From: Chara braunii
Lineage: Eukaryota > Streptophyta > Charophyceae > Charales > Characeae
Reading direction: 5' to 3'
Length of the DNA stretch: 30,834 nt
NCBI GenBank assembly: GCA_003427395.1
Contig: BFEA01000073.1
Coordinates: 1,136,953 to 1,167,786 of the forward strand
The first letter of the stretch is position 1, and every line of letters starts with the position of its first letter. Both the position numbers and the translations under genes were made by a program. The notes under the pieces were generated by a model. It saw nothing but the letters and a program-made list of their open reading frames with translations, was not told the DNA's origin and searched no databases. Shown in pieces: positions 11,011-21,422 of the stretch.

Positions 11011-11243
11011 ATTCTCTTTTCACCAGTTTCGCGTTACCTTCCATAACATCCCTGGCTTGAGAATTTGAATACTTCGAGGTCGGGGATGCAGGTTCCTCGT
11101 GAACCAGACCGCTTGTCGGCCACCAAATAAATTTGAAGAAGGATTATACTTTTCTTTCTACTTTGTTGCTGGTTTTGATCTCTTACTGTTCTGAAACATG
11201 TTCTCAGTCCAAATTTTACAGTATAAAAGGGTTACCTCATCTT

Positions 11244-11627
11244 TCATCTTGGCTGCAAAATTGGAAGCACTGTCAGTCTGATACCAATGCCTGTGGTACT
11301 TATCCAGTCTTCCATGCTGGGAGTCGAGCATACCAAACCCTTTTTCTCTTCTCTGGCTTGAGTGAGATATCTTATCAACTTCTCAAGTGACTCAGAAGAT
11401 AACAAACCTTGTTTTTTTTCTCTAGTCTGAGTGAGCCGTCTCCTCAACTTCTCAGATGAAAAGGAAGGGGATACCAAACCCCTTTTCCTTTCTCTGGTCT
11501 GGGAAACTTCAAATAAGTCTTTATAAACCTGCAAAACAACGAATTCCACAAACAACAGACTATGCCCCAGCAAGCAGGCTCCCCGACAATTAACAGCCAA
11601 GCAACAAGTAAACAAAATAAAACCCAT
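11244..11627 (-). CDS. Small ORF with three 23-24 residue repeats, unrecognised
   Basis: This minus-strand frame follows integrase and precedes the 3' LTR. Its N-terminal half is hydrophobic (VEFVVLQVYKDLF region). The second half repeats a unit like LTQTREKKQGLLSSESLEKLI three times. At DNA level the spacings are 72 and 69 bp, both multiples of three, so the repeat stays in frame. That hints at coding constraint but is weak, since only two spacings exist. No known domain is evident. Confidence 0.3.
   Translation of the reverse strand: MGFILFTCCLAVNCRGACLLGHSLLFVEFVVLQVYKDLFEVSQTRERKRGLVSPSFSSEKLRRRLTQTREKKQGLLSSESLEKLIRYLTQAREEKKGLVCSTPSMEDWISTTGIGIRLTVLPILQPR
11331..11500. repeat. Tandem repeat, three copies, 69-72 bp period
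   Basis: Copies start at 11331, 11400 and 11472 (the third is partial), each opening TAMCAAACC, followed by a T-rich run, CTCTRGTCTGAGTGAG and CAACTTCTCA. It lies in the long 3' region between integrase and the 3' LTR. Confidence 0.8.
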
Positions 11628-11629
11628 AA

Positions 11630-13430
11630 TAAAATAATAAAATAATAGAATAATAAAACAATAAAATAACAGACACAGCTAGACAATTCTTCACACCCAA
11701 GAGTTATTGATTGCCTTGGTTTTGGCCCACCACTAGCCAGGAATACCAGACCTCCCATCAGTCTGACATACCCTATTCGGCCCGCCTTAGGCCAGGACCA
11801 ATCATACCATTTGTCTTGAGGGCCCCTTTGACCTGCCTCCAGGTCAGGATTGGAATACCCACTACTCGAGTATGGCAGCCCTTTGACACTCACGCCAGGA
11901 CACCCAGACTATAGCGGGTCTGGTCACCCTATGACAGTAGGCCTCCCGTCAGCCAAACTGTCCCGTTCCCGGATTTGACCACTGCGGTCGGGGACCGGCT
12001 CACCCACCAGTTTTTGGCCTAGGGCGTTGGCTGCCCCGCCCAGATTTTCAAACGTGGGACCCGGTCTAACCACAATTCCAGGCTCTGGCGAATCTCACTT
12101 GATTGCATCCTCTAACTACGGTAGGGTTCCAGCTGACCCCTTTCAACCTCACAGGCCAGACACTCGGAGTTTTAGCCTCAGTCGACTACGGAATTCGACA
12201 CTCGCGTTGAGGACCTGCTGACCCCACCAGATTGCAACCTACTGCGGTAAGGTTATGGCTAGCCCCGACAATCAATGCGTCTTTAGGTTAGAGAAGAAGA
12301 TTCCAGGTACAGACAATCAGGCAAGCATATCATAACCCACAAGCAGACTGCCTATGCCCCAAATAACAGGACAAACATTTTCTCAAGAGACGTCACTTCA
12401 GTCTCAAAAAGCACTGAATAGCAACATGACAACCAACATTAAACCACCAGTACCCTGCCCAACCAAACTTTTTGCTCTTCCTGAATTCATGGAAGACATG
12501 GGCAGGGTCGGTAGAGGCTGGGTAGAGCCCCGACAGAGGTGCGGAGGTCGTTTGTTTTGAGAACGAGAACGAACGACCACTAAACACAATACCATTTCTC
12601 ACGAAAAAAAAAGCAGGAAAAAAAATGAAAACGTTTGTCCTCTGTGCATGTGGTATCCCGTAATGTATCTTCTCCAAAACCTCGACAAATACAGCGAAGG
12701 TTACATGGCCCTGCACAGGGACGACGGGCATAAATCGAGAAATAAAAAGACCACTCACCATCATTTTTGCTCTGACAAGGCGCACTATCCACATGTCTAC
12801 GAAATTTGCGGAGGGCCATACCTACCAGCACATCTCATTGTGGCTGTATCCGACCAAAGATACCGTCTGCGTACACTCAGCACCAAAATACTTCCAAAGA
12901 GACCGTCGGGGCAGTACCTGACTGAGGGCATAGTCGCAGTAGTACTGCTAGAACGTATCGGACCACAAACACACCCAAATAGTCTTTGTCTTTTTTTTTT
13001 TTTTTGTGGCCCTGCCAGCAAGGCAGGGCGCATTTCCCGTTCAGAGAAAAGGCCATCACTGACGGCGTATTCTCACTAGCACTCTCCAGAATGTATCTGA
13101 CCGCACTCAAGGCCAATTTTTTATTTTATTTTTTTTTGTTCCTTTTGTTTCTTTCCTCCTATTACACATGCTCGGTTTCCCGATGCTGAAGAGAATATTA
13201 GGGGTTAGAAAGAACAAAAAAGAAAGAAAAGAAAAGAAGAAAGGAAGGAAAAAAAAAAAAAAAAAAAAGTTCTTGGTAGACGTACCATTCGCCCGACGTT
13301 GAAGGACCGGTCGCCCGCTGTATACCTTATTTTCAACAGCTTCCTCCTACCGAAACAAAGAGGTTGGGTAGCTGGAAAAAAAAAGGTTCGGAGGAGTGTT
13401 TCGGAAGGTACTGGTGGTTTAAGCACTTGC
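11630..13430. other. 3' untranslated region of the giant element, no supported gene
   Basis: An AATAATAAAA-type low-complexity stretch (11626-11670) is followed by GC-balanced sequence with degenerate short repeats. For example, GATTGCA-CCT-ACTACGGTA-GGTT motifs recur about 130 bp apart near 12100 and 12230. Frames up to 143 codons occur on both strands, but they overlap each other and show no domain. Homopolymer runs sit at 12604-12625, about 12990-13005 (T) and 13250-13268 (A). Confidence 0.6.
13116..13268. repeat. T-rich arm followed by A/G-rich arm
   Basis: A T/C-rich stretch (13116-13160) is followed after a short gap by a purine-only stretch (about 13207-13268) ending in a long A run. 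The arms can pair imperfectly, so a fold-back or unusual DNA structure is possible. Slippage in homopolymers may explain it. Confidence 0.5.
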
Positions 13431-13432
13431 AT

Positions 13433-13770
13433 GAGACTTTCCGTCAGCCTCGAGTAAGATGCTTAGTGCTGGCCCTAGAGAGGTCCCTTCCCTCATCTGG
13501 GAATTTTTCCAAGAGACCTCCTGTCAGCCTCAAGGAAATACTGAAATGTTGATTTCAGAAAGGTCCCTTCCCTCATCTGAGTGAAGACAGACAACTTAGT
13601 CAAGAAACACGAAGTCCCTTTACTGACAACTCTTCGTCAAGTAAAGCTAGACTTCTTCATGCCTGTCCTCATCTGAACTTTCTTGGATGGGCAACTTAGT
13701 CAAAAGACACGAAGTTCCTTCGCTGACAACTCTTGATCAAACAGAGTTGAACTTCTTTATGCCCACCATG
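13433..13770. repeat. Degenerate tandem repeats after the integrase gene
   Basis: Two nested patterns are visible. AGGTCCCTTCCCTCATCTG occurs at 13481 and again at 13561. A longer unit beginning CAACTTAGTCAA, with GACAACTCTT and ending near CTTCTTTATGCC, occurs at about 13592 and again about 100 bp later. Copies differ by scattered substitutions. The rest, to 14108, shows no further structure that I can support. Confidence 0.65.
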
Positions 13771-14108
13771 TTTTTCTCTTTATCATAAGAGTAATACTGA
13801 TTACATCTTCTGATGTGTCACAACCATGAGTTCCTTAGATCTTTGACACTGCGTCAATGCTCATGAAAACTGTATCTCACAGTTATTTCCCCACTCTCAG
13901 AGACTTGACACTCATAAATCAACTGTAGCACTGCATCAAAGATATAGTCTCATTAACTATGTTACTTGCTGAAACAGAAAATTAACTGACATGCTGAAAA
14001 CTGAAATGTTGAATTGACAATGCAAGGATGATCAGAGTTAGCTGGAAGTTCAGCTTTGCAGTCTCACTGTCTTACTATACTCTCTCTCAATTCTCTGGAA
14101 CTGCTCTC

Positions 14109-15669
14109 TTACTTGGATGATTGACCTCTCTTCCCTCTCTTTGTGGCCATTGTAGGAATCAGATCAGAGTCTCTGAAGATGAACTTGCGAAGTCTTGACC
14201 CTGATATCATGTCATGAACCCTAGATACATCCATCTCGGAAATCTCATAGATTTTGCCTTCTGCTTCTCCTGTGATTCTATAAGGACCAAGCCATCTGGG
14301 TTCCAATCGTTTAGTCCATTGGGTCTCAAGAGAACTATCAAACAGGAGGATAACATCACCAACTTTCAATATCTCCTTTCTTATACATCTTTTCTTGTTC
14401 AATCTCTCTTGATCTGATAATCTGCTTGATGTCATTCTCTCAGCAGCATCTATCACTGCTTGATCAACCTCTGATATTTGCCTTATTTTGATATGGAGGA
14501 GCTCTGAAATAGAATAATCTTTGTCACTCTCTTGACTTGACCATGTCTTGACAATGTTCTCAATAGGCAAGGTAGCATATCGGTCATACCACAGAGTGAA
14601 TGGAGCGTAACCAGTGGTTCTCTTGACAGTAATATTGTCAGCGTAGACTGCGGTCCTTAATACTTTTGACTAGTTACTGAGATTTTCTTCACACCACTTG
14701 GCCAACGAGTCTTTCAGAGTTCTATGACCCCTCTCAACAGGTGCATTGCTTGAGGATGATAGGTTGTCACATATCGAATTCTAACACCAGTCTGAGAGTG
14801 GTTCTTCTTACAATCTCATTTCTAAATTTGGACCCTCTGTCTGAGACAAACTCTCTGATGAAGGGATATCTGAGATAGACTTCCTCTATCCAATCATTCA
14901 TTAGCTCGACTGTCTTCCTTCTCAGAGTCTTTGGCTCAACATAGCCAGAAAATTTATCTTTCATGTTTAATATGTACCTCATCCCTCCCTTGCCTAGTGG
15001 CATGGTGATGAGATCCAAATGAACTCTGTTGCCTGGCTCTACCAGAATAGTGGGAAATAAAGGCTCAATCATCCTTGTGGTTGATCTCTTCTAGCATAAC
15101 TCACACGACTTACAAAATCTGTAAATCATGTCCCTCATGCCAGGCTAAAAGCAGAGTTTAACTGTCTTTCAGTAGGTTGCTTCAGCAGCTCTGTGACCAC
15201 CAACAACCCCTTCGTGTAGAGCAGCAATTATCTCAAGTTGTCTTTCTTTGCTACAAACTACGCTTAGTGGAGACAGTCCTCCTTTGTCATCCACAAAGAG
15301 ATGACCTCGCTTCAGTCTGAACTTTTTTCTTGGGTTTTTGCAGTAATATTCCTTCAACTGTTTTTTTTCCATTTTCCTCTCAATCTCTCGATAGATCTCG
15401 TCATATTCTTCAAAAATAAATGATATCTCTTCCTCTTTCTTCTCACCTTCTTCTTCTTTCTTTGAGCTTGAACTTTCTCCTGTCTCATGGACTGTTACGA
15501 CTGCAACATTGATCCTTGCATACCAGTCATTATGTTCTTCCTCTTTTTTTAGAATTGATTTATCGACATAAGCATCAGGGATCTCTCCCCAGTTATCTCT
15601 TGCTTCAGGCCATAGACTCCACTTATAGGAGCTTGGTACTTCATAATCTTCACCATCTTTCTCATCCAT
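14109..15669 (-). pseudogene. Integrase domain of the giant element (broken)
   Basis: The frame opens at 15669 with a charged linker. It enters an H2C2 zinc finger (LHEGVVGGHR, then CKSCELC), interrupted by TGA near 15168 and two TAGs before 15073; the frame resumes unchanged to 14767. The core has the first Asp in VHLDLITM and the second in FVSDRGSKF. Two close frameshifts around 14750-14790 follow, then NAPVERGHR supplies the Glu. After one TAG, the C-terminal part (14570-14109) contains the Ty3/gypsy-typical LEPRWLGPYRI and a Lys/Arg-rich end. All DDE residues are visible, but in different frames. There is no chromodomain, unlike the remnant at 172-1676. It belongs to the same polyprotein as the RT upstream. 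Confidence 0.9.
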
Positions 15670-15689
15670 AGAATTATCAACATAAGAAG

Positions 15690-16166
15690 ATTCTTCAATA
15701 GTCCTTCAATATCTTTTTCTTCTTCATCTTTCCTCCATTCGATTCGACTTAGGTCATCTGCTCTGTTCTTCTCAGTTGGAATATTTTCCAGAACAAAATC
15801 AAAAGTCCAAATGAAGGTTGTCCATCTGCTTACTGTTGGATTCATTTGTTGGTGCTTCTTAATTGCACCAATCACAGAAGATGCATCAGTTCTCAGAGTG
15901 AATCTCCTTCCAAGGACGTAGTGCCCGAAGCACTTGAGGCAGTGGATAATAGCCAGTAGCTCTTTCCTGAACTCGGTGTAGCCCCTTTCTGTGGAGTTGA
16001 GAGTCTTGCTCTCAAACCGTAGAGGTATTTCCCTACCATTCTCATCTTTCTATATGAGTACACCACCAAGAGTTACTGGTCCCCCATCTGCCTCGATGAT
16101 GAAAGGTCTTCCTTCCTCATCATCGTAGAAAGACACTCGCAACACAATACCACCATCTTTTAATTT
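15690..16166 (-). pseudogene. RNase H domain of the giant element (broken)
   Basis: The reading is in the same frame as the reverse transcriptase but separated from it by a TAA at the end of that ORF. IEADGGPVTLGGVLI carries the first acidic residue in the place expected for a Ty3/gypsy RNase H. A TAG follows directly, then LNSTERGYTEFRKELLA (the conserved Glu) and LRTDASSV (the next Asp). The end, TEKNRADDLSRIEW, is the usual RNase H to connector junction. A frameshift near 15690 separates it from the integrase part. Stops fit single transitions in glutamine codons. Confidence 0.88.
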
Positions 16167-17195
16167 TTATTGTAAGGTTTCTGCAGCAGTTTGTCTTTTC
16201 TCAGTCCAAGATAAGTCAGCCCCTTGTCTTACCATTTCCCTCAGTAGTTCTGCAAGAGTAACAAAATGAGGTATGAAAATCCTCCAGAACCCACAGACAC
16301 CCAAAAAGCTCCTGATATCTGTAACCCATTTAAAGGGCAGAGGCCAGTTTAAAATCTTGTCTATTTTCTTGTGGTCAGAGTTCCTACCTTTGGAGAAACA
16401 TTTGAAACAAAAAATTGTAACCTCTGCTTGGAAGAGAAGCGACTTTGGTCCACTGGCAGTCAAATTATACTTTTGAAGTCTCTCTAGGACCAATTTCACA
16501 CCTTCAGCATGCTCCCAGACAAACTTTCTGACACCGTCCCCAACCAAAGTCTCGTCTCTTACCATAGGTCCTTTAACAGGATTGTCATCAATATAGGGAC
16601 TGATTATCTCAGGTGAGATATCTTGCATGACTTTGATCATATCCCTTTGAACCACCGCCACGCCATTAGTCCAGCCTTGCGGCACCACGCACATCAGGCG
16701 TTTTGGCGTGTGCATGACAGTCATTGGCCGGTTAGTGGGATCAATGGGAAACTGATCATAGTCAGAATACAAATCAATTAAAGAATAAATACAGCGACCA
16801 AAAAAGGATTCAGAAAGGAAATCAGCATTAGAGAGACTACCTGTATCACGTACCGTTACGGAGTTGAGTTTCTGGAGGTTTTGTATCCATCTCAGTCCAC
16901 CCCCTGGTTTCCAAAAGCAAAACCAATGGTTAGCATACAGTCCATCAGCAGGCTCATCAACATTCGATGCAATTTTTTTGTCAAGATATTTTACCACTTT
17001 CAGGGCATACTTGGTTGGTCTATCATTCCATGAAATGTGATCGATCGTCCAGATTTTGACCATCTTAATCATATCCACATCCAACCGCTTCCTTTCTTCC
17101 TCATTAAAAGAGAATGCACCAGAGAACTCTTGACACACCTTGAAGATATATTTTTTCTCTTTAGGCAAGATGAATTGATCAGAGTCTATCTTCAT
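16167..17195 (-). CDS. Reverse transcriptase domain of the giant element
   Basis: 342 codons, the longest open part of pol. Residues 1-60 are the gypsy pre-RT segment. The RT core has KPGGGLRWIQNLQKLN at 97-111, the first catalytic Asp in SLIDLYSDYDQF (Asp141), VPQGW at 171-175, and the catalytic YIDD box at 201-204. The RT thumb/connection motif RSFLGVCGFWRIFIPHF is at 295-311. The RT copies element RNA into DNA in cytoplasmic particles. Reading upstream is interrupted, so this would be one domain of a longer Gag-Pol. The ORF ends in TAA, after which RNase H continues in the same frame, so the stop is probably a mutation. The catalytic residues look intact. Confidence 0.93.
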   Translation of the reverse strand: MKIDSDQFILPKEKKYIFKVCQEFSGAFSFNEEERKRLDVDMIKMVKIWTIDHISWNDRPTKYALKVVKYLDKKIASNVDEPADGLYANHWFCFWKPGGGLRWIQNLQKLNSVTVRDTGSLSNADFLSESFFGRCIYSLIDLYSDYDQFPIDPTNRPMTVMHTPKRLMCVVPQGWTNGVAVVQRDMIKVMQDISPEIISPYIDDNPVKGPMVRDETLVGDGVRKFVWEHAEGVKLVLERLQKYNLTASGPKSLLFQAEVTIFCFKCFSKGRNSDHKKIDKILNWPLPFKWVTDIRSFLGVCGFWRIFIPHFVTLAELLREMVRQGADLSWTEKRQTAAETLQ

Positions 17196-17448
17196 CGTGT
17201 CAAAACTTTCCCTGGTGACTCTATTCCCAAACTTTGCAGATTCCCTTAATGCCTTAATAATTCTTCTTTCTTATCAGGACTGTCACTAAGTTCTTTTTCA
17301 TCCCCTTGGGCTTATACTTCCTTTTTGACCCAGTGGCTATTTTCCTAAAAAATGATGAGTCGATGCAAATCTCAATTCCATTTTCCTACCCTTGGCAGTC
17401 TCAACAGTCTTTTTAAATGTTTCAATCTGTCCATCATCGTCGTTAAGT
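17196..17448 (-). pseudogene. Protease-RT linker, frame-shifted
   Basis: Minus-strand reading gives a Lys-rich segment without known domains (for example DGQIETFKKTVETAKGRK), in pieces across frames. It joins the protease part to the RT part. A short FGNRVTRESFDT segment leads into the RT start, resembling the pre-RT region of other gypsy polyproteins. Confidence 0.5.
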
Positions 17449-18763
17449 TTACCAAGGGCTTTCAGTGTCTTTCACCATCTTTGAAATCTGATTAATATCA
17501 ACTGAGATATTTTCCTTAAATTCTTGTTTATCTTTTCCTTTGATCTTTCTTGCCCTCTCAACAGACTCTTCCCTTCTAATTGAGTTGGCTGGTATCTTAT
17601 GTTTGTGGTGGTAAGCCGGACGGACCATGAAAGTCTGCTCTTGAGTAGTTTCCGGGTCTTGCAAACTGATCAAGGATGACCCTTCATGACTGAAAAAGTA
17701 GACAACCTCCATCCTGTGTAAGAACGGAGTGCCCAAAATACAATCATGATCCAAGTCGGGTATCACAAATCCCAATAACTCAACTACCATCATTCCAACT
17801 TTAATAGGCAGATGATCAATAAAACTCTGCCACGTAGAGCTCCCTTGCAATATTACTTAGTGTTTGCATCGCAGGTCTATCGATAGTCAGCCCACAGGTT
17901 TCCATTGCCTTCTGGGAAATAAGTATCATCTCTGCCCCAGAATCCACTAAGGCTCGAATTTTTACTTGATTAATATAGATTGTTAAATAGCCACAACCCA
18001 TGGTGGCGAATCTCATTTTACATCCAGATAAGGTCCTGTTAACCTGGCTAGGAAAGACTGATCCCAAATAATTAACTTCCATTATTTTCTTCTCAATTAG
18101 CTTCTTCAACTTCTCTCTCAACTCTGGCGCTAGTGTCATTGCCTCCTTGAAGGACAATGTCACCTCTGTTTCTTCCAGCATCTTAGTAATTACATTTGTA
18201 ATTACTATTCCATCTTCTAATTCACTCTTCAGTAGATACTTTCTCGTCTTCCCTTGTTCACTTTTCTTTGGTAAAGATTCTGGTTCTTTATCATTAAAAA
18301 TTTCAATCAGAGTCTCCTCGACTTTTCTTCTTTTCTTTTCTTTTATCATTTGAGGTATTAAATGTGCATGAACATTCATCACTTCTCCAATCGCTGTATC
18401 TAATTCCATAATGAGTTCTTGAGGTAAATCACCTTCAAATAACATCATGTTAGCTGAACAGGTAGGCTTGTTAGAAGAAAACACTACCAACTCAGATGAA
18501 ATCTGAGGAGCAGGACTCTCTCCTAACGAAAGTCCACCTGGAGCGATCTCATCCTCTATGTCCTCCACTAAGGAGAGAGACCGTAAGGGCAACTCGATCA
18601 AGGCAAATGAATCATCAGATTCTTGTATAAGTCCCTTAGGCAATTCACCCATGAAACTGTGAACATTCACATTAGCTTTTCTTTTCTTATTTTTCTTCAT
18701 CTTTTTAGCATGCTTAAGGACAAGAAGTCGCATACCTCCAGGATGTCTCGGATCTAACTTGTT
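17449..18763 (-). pseudogene. Aspartic protease region of the giant element (frameshifted)
   Basis: The frame follows gag directly in the same phase after the TGA at 18764-18766; its first ATG is at 18733. The N-terminal 200 residues are charged and unfamiliar, with a repeated motif GELPKGLIQESD (29-40) and GDLPQELIMELD (101-112). The retropepsin active site LVDSGAE sits at 262-268, with Asp264. A one-base frameshift near 17820-17850 ends that frame. The other frame continues with the flap and hydrophobic strand region and the conserved CILGTPFL. The protease would cut Gag-Pol. It is inactive as read, but the domain is unmistakable. Confidence 0.88.
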
Positions 18764-19801
18764 TCATGAACTGTTACAAACATGACCCATTGCATCCTTC
18801 TTTGCCACCCCACTCTTCACATCCTCTTCCAGTGGCTTACAGTAAGTGGTAGTGTGACCTCCTTCACCACTGTGACAATAATAGTAGACAAAACTCTTCC
18901 TGGGTCGCTCATCATACTTCTTCCTCTCTCTGTTCTCTTTTCCACCTTTCCCTCCATTCTTTCTGGATCTGGAAAGATCCCCTCTCTTACCACAGTCATC
19001 ATCATAATCATCATCCTCATCATCATCACTTTCTGCCCTCTTCTTTTCTTTCTCATCCACAGCGTGATTAACATGTATATAGTTGGTCATAACCCTCTGA
19101 ATAATATTTTCAGCATTTAGATTATTCCCTCTGCATAAACCATTCTCCGTCTCCCAGTTTTTCGCCAACGTACTGATCTGATCAAATGACCACTTCTTAT
19201 GAGAAACTGTAGGTAAAGTTCTGACAATTGCTACCATTTCATCCCATCTGAGAGGGTAATGTTGGGTCTGATTGAGAACTGTCTGTCTTTCAGTGTCGGT
19301 GAAATTAGTCAGAAATATATGACATCTCTGAGCTTCATCCAAATATGGGATTCTTCTTGCTGTTCTGATAAAAGTCTGAAGGAAAACATTGAAAGTGTCA
19401 TACTTAGCTTGTCTGATATTGAGGAGATCCTTAGTAGTAGTTGGATCATAGTCTTTCTCAAATTCTCTTTTCATTATTTCTTTAACATTTTTCCACGTGG
19501 TAGCCCCTTCCATTAACTCTTGAACTGCCAACCGTGAGTCGGTGTCACAATAAGATAAAAGGTGCTTAAGTCGTTGCTTGTCTGTCCAGCCATAACTGAG
19601 TCCAAATAATTCATACTCATCCAAGAAATCGTTTACTTGGGACCCTATGAAGCATGAAATCCTCTCGTCTGACCTTTTTGCTCTTGCGATATCTGATCAT
19701 CCTTTTATGGTCTCAACTCTCTCTACCAGTCCCCGCATAACACCTACTAGAGCCTCCTCATTAGTCCCTGCAGAAGAACTCGGTCTCCCTCGTCCTACCA
19801 T
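18764..19801 (-). pseudogene. gag: gag of the giant element, 346 codons with one internal stop
   Basis: The start is taken at ATG 19801 (MVGRGRPSSSAG). Codon 35 is TGA (19697-19699). From there the frame is open through the retrotransposon gag capsid-like region (CFIGSQVNDFLDEYELFGL, then LLSYCDTDSRLAVQELM and a Trp-containing segment). Near the C-terminus an acidic run and a basic run precede a zinc-knuckle-like CHSGEGGHTTTYC. In it the first Cys is replaced by Tyr, and six rather than four residues separate Cys and His. The frame ends in TGA at 18764-18766, with protease continuing in phase, so this stop could be a natural readthrough site or a mutation. Gag would form the virus-like particle. 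Confidence 0.85.
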
Positions 19802-20430
19802 CTTGACCATAGATTCTCTCTGATACGTTCGTTTCCCTCTCTGTCACTTCTGTCCTCCCTTTTTCTTACTCAGTCTCTCACTCTTCTTGCCAGAGACACA
19901 GGTTCGTTTCTTTCCTCCCTTGTCTGCTCTACCCCTTGAGAATTTTGTACATAGAGGGTGTATGCAATAATAATTTGGGTAGTCATCAAAGGCAACGCAA
20001 TCCTTCTCAGTCTTCCGATATAATCCTCAATCAACTCCTTTTCATCATCCCTACCCAATCTCCTATTATATCATTTTACAGTACCCCGGATCATAAAATA
20101 TCGCGCCAGTTCTATGATTTCATAATCAAATTGTATTGCTCACGAACTGTTGCTGATTCTTCTGGCAAGAGAGACTCGTTCTCTAGAAGAGTGGTATAAT
20201 ATTCTCTCAACAGTTCTCACTTTCACCACCTTTAATAAATAGTTTATCTCAGTCTGGTCAGTAACAGTTCTCAGGGCAGAATCTCTCATCAGATCAAGGA
20301 AAGGTTGCAATGACTCAAACTCGTCTGAGATAGAGAGGTTTCTATCAGTGATGCGAAGAGTTCCTTCTACCTTGACTATCCTTCCTTCCAGTACAACCCC
20401 AATCGTTAGTTGTTCAGTCAAGCTGGGCAT
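19795..20430 (-). pseudogene. ORF D, unrecognised, upstream of gag
   Basis: ATG at 20430 lies two bases after the TAA of copy C (20433-20435). The frame runs 211 codons to a TAG at 19795-19797, which overlaps the gag ATG in the string ATGGTAG. Three TGA codons interrupt it (20140-20142, 20071-20073, 19870-19872), each explicable by one C-to-T change at an Arg codon. The N-terminus MPSLTEQLTIGVVLEGRIVK is followed by helical, charged sequence. The motif VSLARR appears twice (near 20160 and near 19880), suggesting an internal duplication. The last 30 residues are very basic. It may be an N-terminal extension of gag or a separate leader protein. No family recognised. Confidence 0.5.
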
Positions 20431-20432
20431 TG

Positions 20433-20918
20433 TTAACCATCATAGGCAACATCTGAAAGATAGATCTCAGGTTGGATATAATGAGGGATTTCGAACCTGT
20501 GCTCAAAAATACTTAAAAGTAGGGATTTTATCAACACAATAGAGTCTTTCTCTCTTGCTCTACCAACCTCAGCAATAGCCTCTAGCAGAGGCATCCACTC
20601 TCTCCAGTCTTCAAATCCATCAGCAATTGAGAACTCAAGGAGCCTCTCAAATTCCCTTACTCCTACTCCCCACGTAACTTTCCTTCTTAACTTCTCTAGC
20701 CACTCTTTTGTCCGCTCAAGACTGACATATGCCCCGTTTAAATACTCCAAGTAGTCAACTTCCTCTTCTAGACAGGCAGAGGAGTAAACCCTCACATCCA
20801 AACTATCAGAGTTCAGAAATTTAACGACAGGAATATGACACGTTATATGCCCTTTCCCGCAAGTCTCATGCCTCAGGATGACAAAGGGACTATCATACCC
20901 TGTTACCTCATAAAGTGT
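20433..20918 (-). CDS. Leader paralogue C, unrecognised domain
   Basis: The frame is open for about 160 codons from just after a cluster of stops that ends copy B. It contains TLYEVTGYDSPFVIL, then LDVRVYSS, LERTKEWLEKLRRKVTWG, and IADGFEDWREWMPLLE. In order and spacing these match the LTR ORF (DLRPYVKKG, LEEREKEL, TDDSYWGDLVELAK) and copies A and B. No Met is well placed at the start; the first possible one in a related context is a TTG at 20801. It ends in TAA two bases before ORF D. It is the least interrupted of the leader copies. Function unknown. Confidence 0.5.
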   Translation of the reverse strand, partial: TLYEVTGYDSPFVILRHETCGKGHITCHIPVVKFLNSDSLDVRVYSSACLEEEVDYLEYLNGAYVSLERTKEWLEKLRRKVTWGVGVREFERLLEFSIADGFEDWREWMPLLEAIAEVGRAREKDSIVLIKSLLLSIFEHRFEIPHYIQPEIYLSDVAYDG

Positions 20919-20939
20919 CTATCACAGTAGTTATCCTGG

Positions 20940-21349
20940 CTACTGAGAGTATTCTTTTTGGGCTCTCTTCACTTTCCATGCAAAATTTATCATGGCAAAC
21001 CAATTGTCTCTCGATGGATTGATATCATGTAAGGGAGGAGCTGGAAATCCCTCAAAGACAGTAAATCGAGTACATCCAGTGAAGTATTTATTTTCTCTCT
21101 CAAATCTCTTTTTCTCTTTCAGTACAGCCTCTTCAGCAAATCCCCAGCATCTCCCATACACTGCATCACCACTTCTTTCTTTTGGGACATAAATCCTCAC
21201 ATCATACATGTCCAGGTCTATGAAGTAAAATGTCAGTACATAAATTGTTCCTTCTCTCATCCACTTTCGACCATCTCGTATCTGACAACCTCATAGGGGA
21301 ACACCTCTTTCTTACTTAGTGTATTCAAGGATCTTAGAACGCACTCAAC
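20940..21349 (-). pseudogene. Leader paralogue B, unrecognised domain, one frame change
   Basis: The first part reads RSLNTLSKKEVFPYEVVRYE up to a TGA. In the string ATGA an overlapping ATG (21260) opens the second part, which reads REGTIYVLTFYFIDLDMYDVRIYV, then FAEEAVLKEKKRFE, and PPLHDINPSRDNWFAMI. The whole aligns with the LTR ORF: FQYRYISATGF, IFVV, DLRPYV, YLEEREKEL, DDSYWGDL. The frame change is therefore probably a small indel rather than two genes, though an ATGA junction could also allow re-initiation. It is followed by TAG, TAA, TGA and TAG within 25 bp. Confidence 0.5.
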
Positions 21350-21422
21350 CCTCTCTTGACTTGGTCCTGAACCTCTGCCAAATTTTTAACTTCTCTGTCT
21401 AATTTCCTTTGCTAAAATCTCC

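Noticed and set aside
12648-13079. 143-codon plus-strand frame
   Set aside because: No domain, overlaps similar-length minus-strand frames, and runs through a poly-T tract coding for Phe. Probably chance.
18817-19074. Met/Arg/Asp-rich frame overlapping gag
   Set aside because: Shadow of the acidic gag stretch in another frame.
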